From positions 62,001 through 126,000 of the IMG/VR virus record IMGVR_UViG_3300013116_000108: a stretch of DNA of 64,000 nt; one strand, written 5' to 3'. Position numbers and translations under genes: made by a program. Below the pieces are notes generated by a model. That model did no database searches and was not told the origin of the DNA. It saw only the letters and a list, made by a program, of their open reading frames with translations. Numbering within the stretch: the first letter of the stretch is position 1; every line of letters begins with the position of its first letter. Shown here piece after piece: positions 7,660 to 15,175 of the stretch. Origin of the DNA: a virus.

Positions 7660-8921
7660 TACTTGCTCCAACTCTTTGCTTGATTAAAGTTTGCTTTGTT
7701 AAACTCTAATCTATCGTTGAGTTTAACTGCTCCACCTTCCATTCCAAATGCTACAAAACCTTCTGGATTTGTAACTTTATAACCATCATCTGTTTTTAAG
7801 AATGTACCAACACTTTGTTCAATACGTTCTAGTTTCTTTAATAGTTTTAATTTAAGTTGTATAACTTGTTTGTATACTGCCATTACTATTAATATTGTAT
7901 TTAAATTGTCTTCTACAAATTTTTCTGTTGCTAATACTTTTTCTAATCTTTTTTGTGCGGCCGGTCCTTCTGGACCTGTTTTAAGTTTTGAAATTTCGCC
8001 TTCCATTTTTTCTTTAAAATATTCTATAAATTCTTTTACAAACTGTATTGGTTCACCAACACTAGTGCCTGCTGTAATTCTTTTATTAATAAAAGGTTTT
8101 AACCAAGTAGCAAGAGCAGGATCTTCTAAAAATTTATTAAATGTTTCTGGTGTTGCTTTCTTTAATGTAATTTGTGCCTGTCCTAAACCGTTTGAAACTA
8201 CTTTATCTTCTTGGCTAGTAAGTGTTGCTTTACCGCCTACATCTTTATAATAAGCATCATCAACCCAAACACTACTTGTAGGCTTTAAATTACCAACACT
8301 AGCACCAAACGAGGCTTTCATATCTGCTAAAGTTTCGCCTGTGTATGTAGTATGGAATACTACACCTAGTTGTGCTGATTTAATTTTTCTTCCAATGTCT
8401 GAATCTACTGGAACTGAATATGTAATAGTATTAGGTGTAAATGTATGTACTTCCTCACCACTTATTGTAGTAGTTTCTAAATCTTCTGCTGTAAACATCA
8501 TATCGCCTTGTAAAACGCCTTGTATACCTAATTTACTTAACTCTGAGAGTGCTATTTTAAGTTTTTTATTAAGGCCTTCTCCTGGATACCACTTGTCTAC
8601 GTCTGCTGATGTTTTTGCCGCTTTATTTTCTGTTTTACCAAATACTGCTTTAGTGCCTACAAAGAACTTTCCGTCTACTGGATCTGTTCCGCAGAATATC
8701 GCAGGAGCACCGTCCCACTTAACTGTGACTTTACTTTGTCCTTCGCCACCCACGTTCAACATCATTCTTAAAGAATTAATATACTTCAATGCTGTAATGG
8801 CACCCTGATATCCATCATTTAAAATTAAATCTTCTAGATGCTCTAAGTGTAAATTTTTATCAGTGGCTTCTGTAATTGTTTGCCATTTACCGCGTGGTCT
8901 CATTACTTCTGTTATTAACAT
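7659..8921 (-). CDS. Ligase-like nucleotidyltransferase (DUF6267-like), capsid-targeting-like N-terminus
   Basis: A 420-aa protein with the motifs of the covalent nucleotidyltransferase (DNA/RNA ligase, capping) superfamily in order: KWDG at 68-71 (motif I, lysine to be adenylylated), QGDMMF at 138-143 (motif III), EGFVAF near 387 (motif IV) and AVKL near 400 (motif V). I associate it with the DUF6267 proteins of cyanophages. Residues 1-12, MLITEVMRPRGK, carry ITE as a possible capsid-targeting cleavage site. A helical insert (about 285-370) separates motifs III and IV, which is atypical. RNA repair on entry is one hypothesis. Fold likely; reaction unproven. Confidence 0.65.
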   Translation of the reverse strand: MLITEVMRPRGKWQTITEATDKNLHLEHLEDLILNDGYQGAITALKYINSLRMMLNVGGEGQSKVTVKWDGAPAIFCGTDPVDGKFFVGTKAVFGKTENKAAKTSADVDKWYPGEGLNKKLKIALSELSKLGIQGVLQGDMMFTAEDLETTTISGEEVHTFTPNTITYSVPVDSDIGRKIKSAQLGVVFHTTYTGETLADMKASFGASVGNLKPTSSVWVDDAYYKDVGGKATLTSQEDKVVSNGLGQAQITLKKATPETFNKFLEDPALATWLKPFINKRITAGTSVGEPIQFVKEFIEYFKEKMEGEISKLKTGPEGPAAQKRLEKVLATEKFVEDNLNTILIVMAVYKQVIQLKLKLLKKLERIEQSVGTFLKTDDGYKVTNPEGFVAFGMEGGAVKLNDRLEFNKANFNQAKSWSK

Positions 8922-9527
8922 TTATTTTCCTAATTCTGCGGCTATTTCTTTTTTCGCAATTCTACCAGTTTTTGTGCCAACCCATTGGGCACCTTTCCAT
9001 TCGTACTCATTGCCGTCTGATGCTGTTTTCCTAGCACCTACTTGATTTTGAGCCGCTGTTGGATTTTCATCGCCTGCCGGTTTTGGCATAGGCTCACGTA
9101 TTTCTTTTCTTATTTTTTCAGGTAAATGTTTTTCAATTTGGTCTCTAAACAGTTCTGCCTCTTTTTCACTTTTAGGCTTTAATAATATTGCTGTTACAAT
9201 TCTAAATATAGCGTTAGCACCTTTAGTTCCTTGTGTGAAATTAATAGCACCGTTGTTCATTGCTTTTTTGTGATCTATATTAACTGAACTAGTTCCGTAA
9301 AATTTATCGATCCAAGCATTTAGTAATCCTTGAGGATTTACTTTAGCAAATTCTTGGTTCTTTTGAACAGCATGGCTCCAAAAAGCATAATGCTTTTCTA
9401 CCATTGATATTACTTCTCCAATTTGTCCTCCTTTACCAGAAAATCCTCCCGACAACTTTGAAGATTTTTTTTGTGCTTTTTGCCACTTATTAACGTATTT
9501 TTCTACGTCAATTTCACTAATTATCAT
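8922..9527 (-). CDS. Hypothetical internal head protein candidate, 201 aa
   Basis: A 201-aa protein beginning MIISEIDVEKYVNKWQ; ISE matches the targeting motif and is nearly the same as in the 152-aa protein at 602-1060. The central part is helical (AIFRIVTAILLKPKSEKEAE) and the C-terminal 35 residues form a small segment (DGNEYEWKGAQWVGTKTGR) that looks like a beta motif followed by a short basic helix. It ends directly before the ligase-like gene. Function unknown. Confidence 0.5.
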   Translation of the reverse strand: MIISEIDVEKYVNKWQKAQKKSSKLSGGFSGKGGQIGEVISMVEKHYAFWSHAVQKNQEFAKVNPQGLLNAWIDKFYGTSSVNIDHKKAMNNGAINFTQGTKGANAIFRIVTAILLKPKSEKEAELFRDQIEKHLPEKIRKEIREPMPKPAGDENPTAAQNQVGARKTASDGNEYEWKGAQWVGTKTGRIAKKEIAAELGK

Positions 9528-9765
9528 TTTTTAACTTCCTAATACCTCTAGTAAACTTAATTGGTTCTTGTTTCTTGATTGCCGCTATAAATCTTTTTTC
9601 TAAATCTTGTGATACTTCTTCAGAAAAGTTTTCTTTAATCATTTTAATTAGATTAATTGATGATTGTATCAGGTGAGTTGCTCTACTTTCCACCACATGT
9701 TTTCGGTCTTTGTCGATCGCTATCGCATCTAGCTCTTCTAATAATGATCTAGTCTTATGTTTCAT
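9517..9765 (-). CDS. Conserved small helical phage protein, 82 aa
   Basis: A fully helical, charged 82-aa protein (MKHKTRSLLEELDAIAIDKD). I recall similar proteins beside head genes of marine T4-like phages, without known function. It overlaps the next gene by 11 nt. An AGGGAG ribosome site lies before the ATG, and the upstream region has AT-rich late-type elements (TTAAATAAATAAC). This gene starts the long leftward head-protein operon; the lipase is transcribed away from it. Confidence 0.5.
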   Translation of the reverse strand: MKHKTRSLLEELDAIAIDKDRKHVVESRATHLIQSSINLIKMIKENFSEEVSQDLEKRFIAAIKKQEPIKFTRGIRKLKNDN

Positions 9766-9850
9766 TAAGAGTCTCCCTGTATAGTATAGTTATTTATTTA
9801 ATTTCGGATACTTGTTGAAAGATCTTAAAATTGTTTTTGCTCAATATTGG

Positions 9851-9858
9851 TTAAATAC
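9851..9858 (+). promoter_or_regulatory. TTAAATAC late-like promoter of lipase gene
   Basis: The plus strand has TTAAATAC (9851-9858), then AAGTATT, an AAGGAG ribosome site and ATG at 9877. The box equals the TAAATAC motif of minus-strand structural genes, so the lipase is probably expressed late. No -35 box is evident. Confidence 0.5.
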
Positions 9859-9876
9859 AAGTATTAAGGAGACCAT

Positions 9877-10605
9877 ATGAACAGAAGTAATCATTTTGCC
9901 AACCTTTCAGGATTGGTATATAGAGATTTTAATGCTGGCTTAACGGCTAAATTAAAAAAACTAGGTTATAGTAAAGTCAAATACGTTGATGTAAACGGTG
10001 CTCAAGCAATGATTTTAACTAATAATAAAGAACAAGTAATTGCTTTTAGGGGAACAGAGCCTAAGCAATTTAGTGATATTGCGGCAGACTTAAAAGCATG
10101 GAAAAGCAAGTCTAAAACAGAGGGCAAAGTACATGACGGGTTTTATGACGAAGTTAATAAAGTCTGGTCAAAAATAACACCGTTATTAAGCAAATCTAAA
10201 CCGTTGTTTATAACTGGACACAGTTTAGGTGGTGCTATGGCTACTATTGCCGCAAGTAGACTAGAAGATCAAACAGAATGCTTATATACGTTTGGATCTC
10301 CAAGAGTAGGTAATAAAAAATTTGTAGAAGGCTTAAAAGTAAAACATTATAGATGGCGTAATAACAATGATTTAGTTCCTACTGTTCCTATGGCTATTAT
10401 GGGATTTAAACATCACGGAACTTATTGCTACATTAACCATTACGGAAACATAAGAAATGGTTTGAGTAAATGGCAGAGATTTAAAGATTGGTGTAGAGGG
10501 CATTGGGCCGCTATTAAAAATCTTGAATTATTTGACGGAATAAGAGATCACGGGATACCCAACTACGTTAAGCATACGGCAAAAAATAAAGAAAGTAGTA
10601 ATTAA
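9877..10605 (+). CDS. Class 3 lipase (alpha/beta hydrolase)
   Basis: A 242-aa protein with the hallmarks of the Lipase_3 family: FRGT near 57-60 (oxyanion side), the nucleophile elbow TGHSLGGA with Ser116, YTFGSPRVGN at 138-146, Asp165 in NNNDLVPTVP and His179/180 in FKHHG. A complete Ser-Asp-His triad can therefore be placed. It has no signal peptide or membrane span. It probably hydrolyses acylglycerols or phospholipids; roles in lysis, envelope disruption or host lipid use are all possible. It is isolated on the plus strand with its own promoter box, between head genes and a baseplate-type gene. Confidence 0.85.
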   Translation: MNRSNHFANLSGLVYRDFNAGLTAKLKKLGYSKVKYVDVNGAQAMILTNNKEQVIAFRGTEPKQFSDIAADLKAWKSKSKTEGKVHDGFYDEVNKVWSKITPLLSKSKPLFITGHSLGGAMATIAASRLEDQTECLYTFGSPRVGNKKFVEGLKVKHYRWRNNNDLVPTVPMAIMGFKHHGTYCYINHYGNIRNGLSKWQRFKDWCRGHWAAIKNLELFDGIRDHGIPNYVKHTAKNKESSN

Positions 10606-10609
10606 TTTC

Positions 10610-11359
10610 TTACAAACGGTATAGTACTTTATCAATAGTACCACTAGTTACTGTTCTAGAAAACCTAATATGTGAATAAACTCCATTCCAATTAATATAA
10701 ACATTGTCTGCTTGGTTTGTATAAGTTTTTTCTGTTATAGTAAACCACTCATCTGTGTCTAATTCGCTTATAGCGGCCATACTACCCTCAATTTTTAGTG
10801 TTCCTGTAAAGTTTGTAAAACAAACTTGGGCTGTGTGTAGTGCTTTATTTTCATTTAAATGCGGATAGGCTTGTACTGATACTGGATTAGCGTCTGGTAA
10901 CGTTATTTCTTGAGAAGCTCTAAACTCCGTATACGGTCCATCTATTACTTCAATATTACCCATAGCACCGTGTTGATCATCTACATAAACAACTCCTCGT
11001 TCCCCACTAGTGTTATCTAAAACACTATAGTTTAAAAAAGAGCCACTAACTTTTTGTAAATCACTTTCTGTTATATCAAACTGTACTTTTCCTTTACTAG
11101 CATTAGTAATTGTGCCAGTTTTACTAATAAGTGTTTGACGTTCTTCTTGATCTAGGATATTAAAGACAAATGTTTTACCAGTAATATCCACGGCTTTCTG
11201 ATCATTATTTTTCATTTCTATTACAATAGGGTTTTTAGCACCTTTGTAAACTTTTAAATTACGAGCATACATAGTCATATTCCTGTTCGGTGTTGACCCA
11301 ATAGTGCTATATACTACTGAGTGTGATTGTGTTGTTAAATATGTTGTAGTTTTTAACAT
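10610..11359 (-). CDS. Baseplate or fibre-type structural protein
   Basis: A 249-aa beta-rich protein. Residues about 30-140 (NLKVYKGAKNPIVIEMKNND...) resemble the N-terminal Ig-like domain of BppU-type baseplate proteins: a polynomial-like 'FVFNILDQE' strand and alternating hydrophobic residues. The C-terminal part (about 165-249) looks like a separate beta-sandwich that could bind a ligand. An AAAGGT ribosome site and an ATAAATAC box at 11386-11392 support the start at 11359. It ends 4 nt from the lipase stop (convergent). Family similarity is by pattern only. Confidence 0.5.
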   Translation of the reverse strand: MLKTTTYLTTQSHSVVYSTIGSTPNRNMTMYARNLKVYKGAKNPIVIEMKNNDQKAVDITGKTFVFNILDQEERQTLISKTGTITNASKGKVQFDITESDLQKVSGSFLNYSVLDNTSGERGVVYVDDQHGAMGNIEVIDGPYTEFRASQEITLPDANPVSVQAYPHLNENKALHTAQVCFTNFTGTLKIEGSMAAISELDTDEWFTITEKTYTNQADNVYINWNGVYSHIRFSRTVTSGTIDKVLYRL

Positions 11360-11385
11360 TAAAATTACCTTTATTATAGTTATAT

Positions 11386-11392
11386 GTATTTA
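11386..11392 (-). promoter_or_regulatory. TAAATAC late-like box upstream of baseplate-type gene
   Basis: AATAAATAC on the minus strand, 27-33 nt before the ATG at 11359, followed by AT-rich sequence and AAAGGT. It lies in the 44-nt divergent gap shared with the plus-strand gene at 11404. Confidence 0.45.
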
Positions 11393-11403
11393 TTGGAGCG
11401 GAC

Positions 11404-11775
11404 GTGAATAAATTTGAGAAGTTAAGAGAGAAGTATCCATTTCTTAGCCATGTGAGATATTCTGGCAATGAGTATATCGGGATAGTTCAAAACTTTGACA
11501 AGCATTGTTTAAGCATTTACGATATTGATAGACTAAAAACACTAGAAGAACGAAAATTATTTTTACAAATGGGAGATGTTTGGTGGAACGAATCAAATCG
11601 AATGATCCCTATTAACATCTTTCTTAAAAAAGACTTTCAATATTTTAAAGTTTGCTTACAGACTTTTATTGCTAAGGATTGTAGTATAATTGCCGGGCCT
11701 CAAGTTAGTTTAAAAAATATTAGTGAAAAGCGTGTTAAGAAAAAGAGTATACAATTAGTTAAAAAGCCTACCTAG
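11404..11775 (+). CDS. Conserved hypothetical phage protein, 123 aa, GTG start
   Basis: A 123-aa plus-strand protein starting at GTG, preceded by TTGGAGCG as ribosome site. It has a compact alpha/beta pattern (HVRYSGNEYIGIVQNFDKH, LFLQMGDVWWNESNRMIP) and a basic tail ([15 protein letters not shown]). I recall similar proteins in cyanophages, without a known role. The final 8 nt overlap the convergent gene at 11768. Confidence 0.55.
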   Translation: MNKFEKLREKYPFLSHVRYSGNEYIGIVQNFDKHCLSIYDIDRLKTLEERKLFLQMGDVWWNESNRMIPINIFLKKDFQYFKVCLQTFIAKDCSIIAGPQVSLKNISEKRVKKKSIQLVKKPT

Positions 11776-12577
11776 GCATCTCTTCATTTAGAAATCGCCA
11801 GCAGTCTTGGTTCATATAATCTAGGCGGTTGTTATCAACTAAATATTTTCTCATTGCTTTAAGATTATTTTCTGCCCAATCAATATAACGGGTTTTATCT
11901 CTAAATTTTAAATCATCTACACTTATCCTAGAATTAGGATATTTTTGGTTATAGTAATTCCTAAAAATGTTTCTTTCTGGGTGCCAAGTTAGTTCTGGAG
12001 ATTCTGTATACCATTCATGTGATATTTCAGCAATATCCTTAGGACAGTTACGGTCTTTGAAAAACATACATACAGACCAATGTATTGTCCAATACGGATT
12101 ATCATAATCTAACCATTTCCAAACTGGCTCTCTAAAAACATTATAATCGTAATGTGTTGGAAACCATTTAGCATTTTCAACAAATACAGTATTAATAGTT
12201 TCGTATTCCCCTTCACCCGGTTGCTCTCTAATAACTTTATCTACATCAGGATTTCCAGTTTCTTGTTTCCATTTATGTTTGGGATCTTGTTCCTTAAGGA
12301 AACGTTTAATTTCCATTTCATTTTTAAAATTAACCCTACATTCTTCAGTCCACTCACCTGCCCTGCTAGGAAGTCGCTGTGCTTCTTCAAATAGTATAGG
12401 ATGTCCAGGAAAAGAGTTATGCGACGAATATCTATTTCTATTAGGAGCCATTTTAGAAAATGAAAAGTCTTGTGATAAATCTTGGGAATTTAAAACGGCT
12501 GTTATGTATTCTCCACCTGCTCCAGGGGGATATACTAACACTCTTTGATGATCTTTAAACCAATCTCTAGGAGTCAC
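11768..12577 (-). CDS. Sulfotransferase-like or P-loop protein of unknown function
   Basis: A 269-aa protein if started at GTG 12577, which has AAGGA 8 nt upstream and overlaps the ferredoxin stop by 11 nt; an ATG-started longer frame (12640) would overlap by 74 nt. An N-terminal [17 protein letters not shown] resembles the 5'-phosphosulfate-binding loop of sulfotransferases and other P-loop folds. The rest is rich in Trp/Tyr/Asn ([16 protein letters not shown]). Two other P-loop proteins with similar flavour lie at 40099 and 41057. Reaction unknown; sulfotransferase is the best guess. Confidence 0.45.
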   Translation of the reverse strand: MTPRDWFKDHQRVLVYPPGAGGEYITAVLNSQDLSQDFSFSKMAPNRNRYSSHNSFPGHPILFEEAQRLPSRAGEWTEECRVNFKNEMEIKRFLKEQDPKHKWKQETGNPDVDKVIREQPGEGEYETINTVFVENAKWFPTHYDYNVFREPVWKWLDYDNPYWTIHWSVCMFFKDRNCPKDIAEISHEWYTESPELTWHPERNIFRNYYNQKYPNSRISVDDLKFRDKTRYIDWAENNLKAMRKYLVDNNRLDYMNQDCWRFLNEEMPR

Positions 12578-12917
12578 CGGGTTCTTCCTTAAAGAACTCC
12601 ATTTTGCCATTTGGGTAATTTTTAGGATCGAATTTTTCATGCTCAGGCATTGGGTCTCCGTTCTCAGTTATTACTGGCCATCCATGTTCGTTAGCATACT
12701 TCCAATTAAAATCTACCCATTTAGCACCATGTTCTGTAGTATCAGAGTGTATCGCATCAACTGGACATTCTGGTTCACATACTCCACAATCAATACATTC
12801 ATCTGGATTAATAACCAGTGTGTTTATTCCTTCATAAAAACAATCAACTGGGCATACCTCCACACAGTCTTTATGTTTACAATTAATACATCCGTCATCT
12901 ACTATATAGGTACTCAT
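12567..12917 (-). CDS. fdxA: FdxA-like ferredoxin with two iron-sulfur clusters
   Basis: A 116-aa ferredoxin. Cys 10, 13, 18 and 22 ([14 protein letters not shown]) and Cys 41, 44, 47 and 51 ([12 protein letters not shown]) form two cluster motifs of the bacterial 7Fe/8Fe FdxA type; the length and the C-terminal tail also match FdxA. It acts as a cytoplasmic one-electron carrier. Its ATG overlaps the stop of the radical SAM gene, with an AGGAAA ribosome site. Radical SAM enzymes need such reductants, so it probably feeds electrons to the neighbour, though it could serve other host or phage oxidoreductases. Confidence 0.9.
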   Translation of the reverse strand: MSTYIVDDGCINCKHKDCVEVCPVDCFYEGINTLVINPDECIDCGVCEPECPVDAIHSDTTEHGAKWVDFNWKYANEHGWPVITENGDPMPEHEKFDPKNYPNGKMEFFKEEPGDS

Positions 12918-13942
12918 ATTATTTCCTTATTCATACAATTTTCACATATTTGTGATTCTTTATTTTTCCAAACATTGTTTAAATGTTTAGTAAAAAACTT
13001 GTGAGATAAAATCTCTATTAAACTAAATTTATTAATATTATTAAAATCCTGTGGGAATTTTTTTCTAATAGACAGCATTGACCATTCGTTGTCATAAAAC
13101 GCATTATTGGCATTATCTGAAATGAAACAACACGGCCATATCCTGCCTTTAACATCGACTTGTAATGCCAAGTCTTTTAGCCAAGGACAATTAAATTCAT
13201 GTTCAATACTTTTATCTGCCCAAAAATGAACTCCTTCTTTATCAGGATAAAAATCTTCTTGAAGTGATTGTAACTCTTTATAAACTTCATTACTAGGTGC
13301 GGTAATAACTACTTCAGGCATACCTTTATATTCTTTAGCAAATATTTCTTTATCGTAACTTTCACTTATTGTAAAATACCTAAATCCTAAACTACGAGCA
13401 AACTCTTTTGCTTTTTGTACTTGATGTTTATTATGGTCAAATATAATCATACGCCAATGTGCTGTGCCGCCATACGATATAAATTCTTTAGCATTACTTA
13501 TTATCTTTTTAAAGTCAGTTCCTCGCCTATGAATGTAATTAGTATCCTCTAATCCATCAATTGAAAAAACAACTTCGTGCTTTTTAAATTTTTGTAAAAC
13601 AGTTGCTAACTCTCGCCAGTGTTCTAAACTTCTTAACCCCCCGTTAGTATGTATAGAAACCATATCAGTAATATTACCAGTGCTGGCTACTTTGTCAAGC
13701 ATATTAACAATATTAGGATTCATCATAGGGTCACCAAAATTTCCATTTAATGTTAATGCTGATATACTACTATCTTCAAATAACTTTGTCCATGTTTCCA
13801 TACTCATATGCTCTAAGCCAATATGAGGATTAACTTCTCCACCATCAATATTCCTAGAACATCCTGGACAAAACGAATTACAATAAGTTGTCGTTTCTAC
13901 CTGTAAATGTTTAATTACGTTGATGTAAGTTGTACTTGACAT
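12914..13942 (-). CDS. Radical SAM enzyme with SPASM-like C-terminus, paralogue of 5459-6547
   Basis: A 342-aa protein with CNSFCPGC (Cys 21, 25, 28), the CX3CX2C radical SAM motif, then [13 protein letters not shown] and [17 protein letters not shown]-terminal Cys ([23 protein letters not shown]) suggest auxiliary clusters. The middle, [20 protein letters not shown], matches the same segment in the first radical SAM protein, so the two are paralogues. The coupled ferredoxin gene is the likely electron donor. The substrate is unknown. The start at 13942 lies inside a small membrane-protein gene (13911-14066). Confidence 0.85.
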   Translation of the reverse strand: MSSTTYINVIKHLQVETTTYCNSFCPGCSRNIDGGEVNPHIGLEHMSMETWTKLFEDSSISALTLNGNFGDPMMNPNIVNMLDKVASTGNITDMVSIHTNGGLRSLEHWRELATVLQKFKKHEVVFSIDGLEDTNYIHRRGTDFKKIISNAKEFISYGGTAHWRMIIFDHNKHQVQKAKEFARSLGFRYFTISESYDKEIFAKEYKGMPEVVITAPSNEVYKELQSLQEDFYPDKEGVHFWADKSIEHEFNCPWLKDLALQVDVKGRIWPCCFISDNANNAFYDNEWSMLSIRKKFPQDFNNINKFSLIEILSHKFFTKHLNNVWKNKESQICENCMNKEII

Positions 13943-14066
13943 TAGTTATACTGTCGACTGTTCTCTTATGTCTTAGATAAGAATTATTAGCATACCAAAA
14001 TCCAGCAACAAAAGATATTGCCATTACTGATACTATTGCTAGTAAGTGCCAAATTATAAAAGTCAT
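13911..14066 (-). CDS. Single-span membrane microprotein, 51 aa
   Basis: A short frame starting at ATG 14066 with GGAG at proper spacing and ending at TAA 13911. Residues 2-26 are hydrophobic (IIWHLLAIVSVMAISFVAGF), followed by a basic tail (SYLRHKRTVDS), the pattern of a small inner-membrane protein with an N-out/C-in anchor. It overlaps the radical SAM start by 32 nt and follows the phosphoribosyltransferase gene closely. It fills an otherwise unexplained 125-nt gap. Function unknown. Confidence 0.55.
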   Translation of the reverse strand: MTFIIWHLLAIVSVMAISFVAGFWYANNSYLRHKRTVDSITNVKYNLHQRN

Positions 14067-14067
14067 A

Positions 14068-14610
14068 TTATTCTCCTTCCTTAATTAATCGATCCTTTTT
14101 TAATTGATCTATATTCATTTCTTCGTATTTCTCAAACGGCTGATGTATCCACGGACTTGTTTCTAAATAATCTACATAATACCAAGGTGTAAACTTTGAT
14201 ACACCCTTAACCCATAAAGTTGCTGTACGGAGATCATCTATAAAAAATCCATGATAATGTTCTAACCATTTAACACACTTTTCAAGTGTTAATCCAGAAT
14301 CTGCTAAATCATCAACCAACAAAACTTTATTACCTAAGTTTGGCGAAGTCTTTGCTAATGAATTACCAAATACAATTTGTCCTTGTTTGTCTTTGACGCC
14401 TGCTCCATGGTATGATTCAACCGACATAACTGCTAAAGGTACATCAAAAATACGAGCCAAAACATCTCCTACTCTTAGTCCGCCTTTTGCTATACAAACT
14501 ATTTGATTAAAATCATAACCATCATCTGAGATTTTTACTGCTAAATCTTCTATTGCTTTATTGTATTCATCCCAACTAACATAAAGATGTTTATCGTCCC
14601 ATTCTTTCAT
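14068..14610 (-). CDS. Phosphoribosyltransferase (purine salvage type)
   Basis: A 180-aa type I phosphoribosyltransferase. VLLVDDLADSGLTLE (about residues 94-108) is the PRPP-binding motif with two acidic residues, and IVCIAKGGLRVGDVLA is the loop that binds pyrophosphate. The length and motif spacing fit hypoxanthine/xanthine-guanine phosphoribosyltransferases, which turn free purines and PRPP into nucleotides. It ends one base before the membrane microprotein and starts one base after the mini-DnaE stop. With the nucleoside phosphorylase at 20842 it could form a purine salvage route. Confidence 0.8.
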   Translation of the reverse strand: MKEWDDKHLYVSWDEYNKAIEDLAVKISDDGYDFNQIVCIAKGGLRVGDVLARIFDVPLAVMSVESYHGAGVKDKQGQIVFGNSLAKTSPNLGNKVLLVDDLADSGLTLEKCVKWLEHYHGFFIDDLRTATLWVKGVSKFTPWYYVDYLETSPWIHQPFEKYEEMNIDQLKKDRLIKEGE

Positions 14611-14611
14611 A

Positions 14612-15175
14612 TTATTCCTCTTCTAATAAGTTAATGTGTAATGCTACTAAATGAGCATAAGCCACCGCATGGGCTTTCTTAAAATAATAACTGCCATCAG
14701 CAGGCTTATCCCATACAGTTTCCGCGATTGTTTTCCAGTCGTATTTTCTAAGGTTTGCTTTGCCTGGTCTCATTACTGCTAAAAACATAGCCATCCTTGT
14801 CATGCTATCTGGTTTTAGTTGCTGTAATAAATCAAAATGATTATTAACGTGAATTACTTTTTCACAAAATTCTTTACTTGTCCACAAACGTTGCCAATTA
14901 GGTTCTTTAGCAAGTAATGTATTCATATGTTCTTCGTTTTTAATACCTTGGTATACGTTTACATTTAAAAAGTCTACTTTAAAATATCCTCGTCCTTCCG
15001 CTGTTTCGTGATCAATACTTGCTTGTCCAGTCATAGGATCAACTGGAATGTCTACAAAATAAGCACCTGTGTTGTGCTTCTTACCGCTGTCTAGTGTAGC
15101 AGGTATGTGTTTTAACTTGCTTAATATATCTTCTCTATTAGCAAAGTCTATATCAATGTCAGGTAATTTTACCAT
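14612..15175 (-). CDS. Miniature DnaE (PolIII alpha) palm-like protein
   Basis: A 187-aa protein that keeps, in order, motifs of the C-family polymerase alpha subunit: PDIDIDF at 5-11 (two catalytic Asp), HNTGAYFVDIPVDP at 34-47 (like the HAAGVVI...P region), FKVDFLNV at 65-72 (third catalytic Asp, DnaE 'KFDFLGL'), AVMRPGK at 133-139 ('ALYRPG') and KKAHAVAYAHL at 166-176 ('KSHAAAY'). DnaE is over 1,000 aa, so fingers, PHP and OB domains are missing. It is intact and closely packed with neighbours, so it is a maintained gene, not a remnant of a frameshift. Activity unknown. Confidence 0.7.
   Translation of the reverse strand: MVKLPDIDIDFANREDILSKLKHIPATLDSGKKHNTGAYFVDIPVDPMTGQASIDHETAEGRGYFKVDFLNVNVYQGIKNEEHMNTLLAKEPNWQRLWTSKEFCEKVIHVNNHFDLLQQLKPDSMTRMAMFLAVMRPGKANLRKYDWKTIAETVWDKPADGSYYFKKAHAVAYAHLVALHINLLEEE

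Noticed and set aside
12578-12640. Longer ATG start for the sulfotransferase-like gene
   Set aside because: It would overlap the ferredoxin gene by 74 nt without a ribosome site, whereas GTG 12577 has AAGGA at suitable distance.
14612-15175. Mini-DnaE as a piece of a frameshifted or truncated polymerase gene
   Set aside because: The frame is intact from start to stop, coupled to its neighbours by short overlaps, and has complete motifs at its ends, so a broken gene is unlikely.
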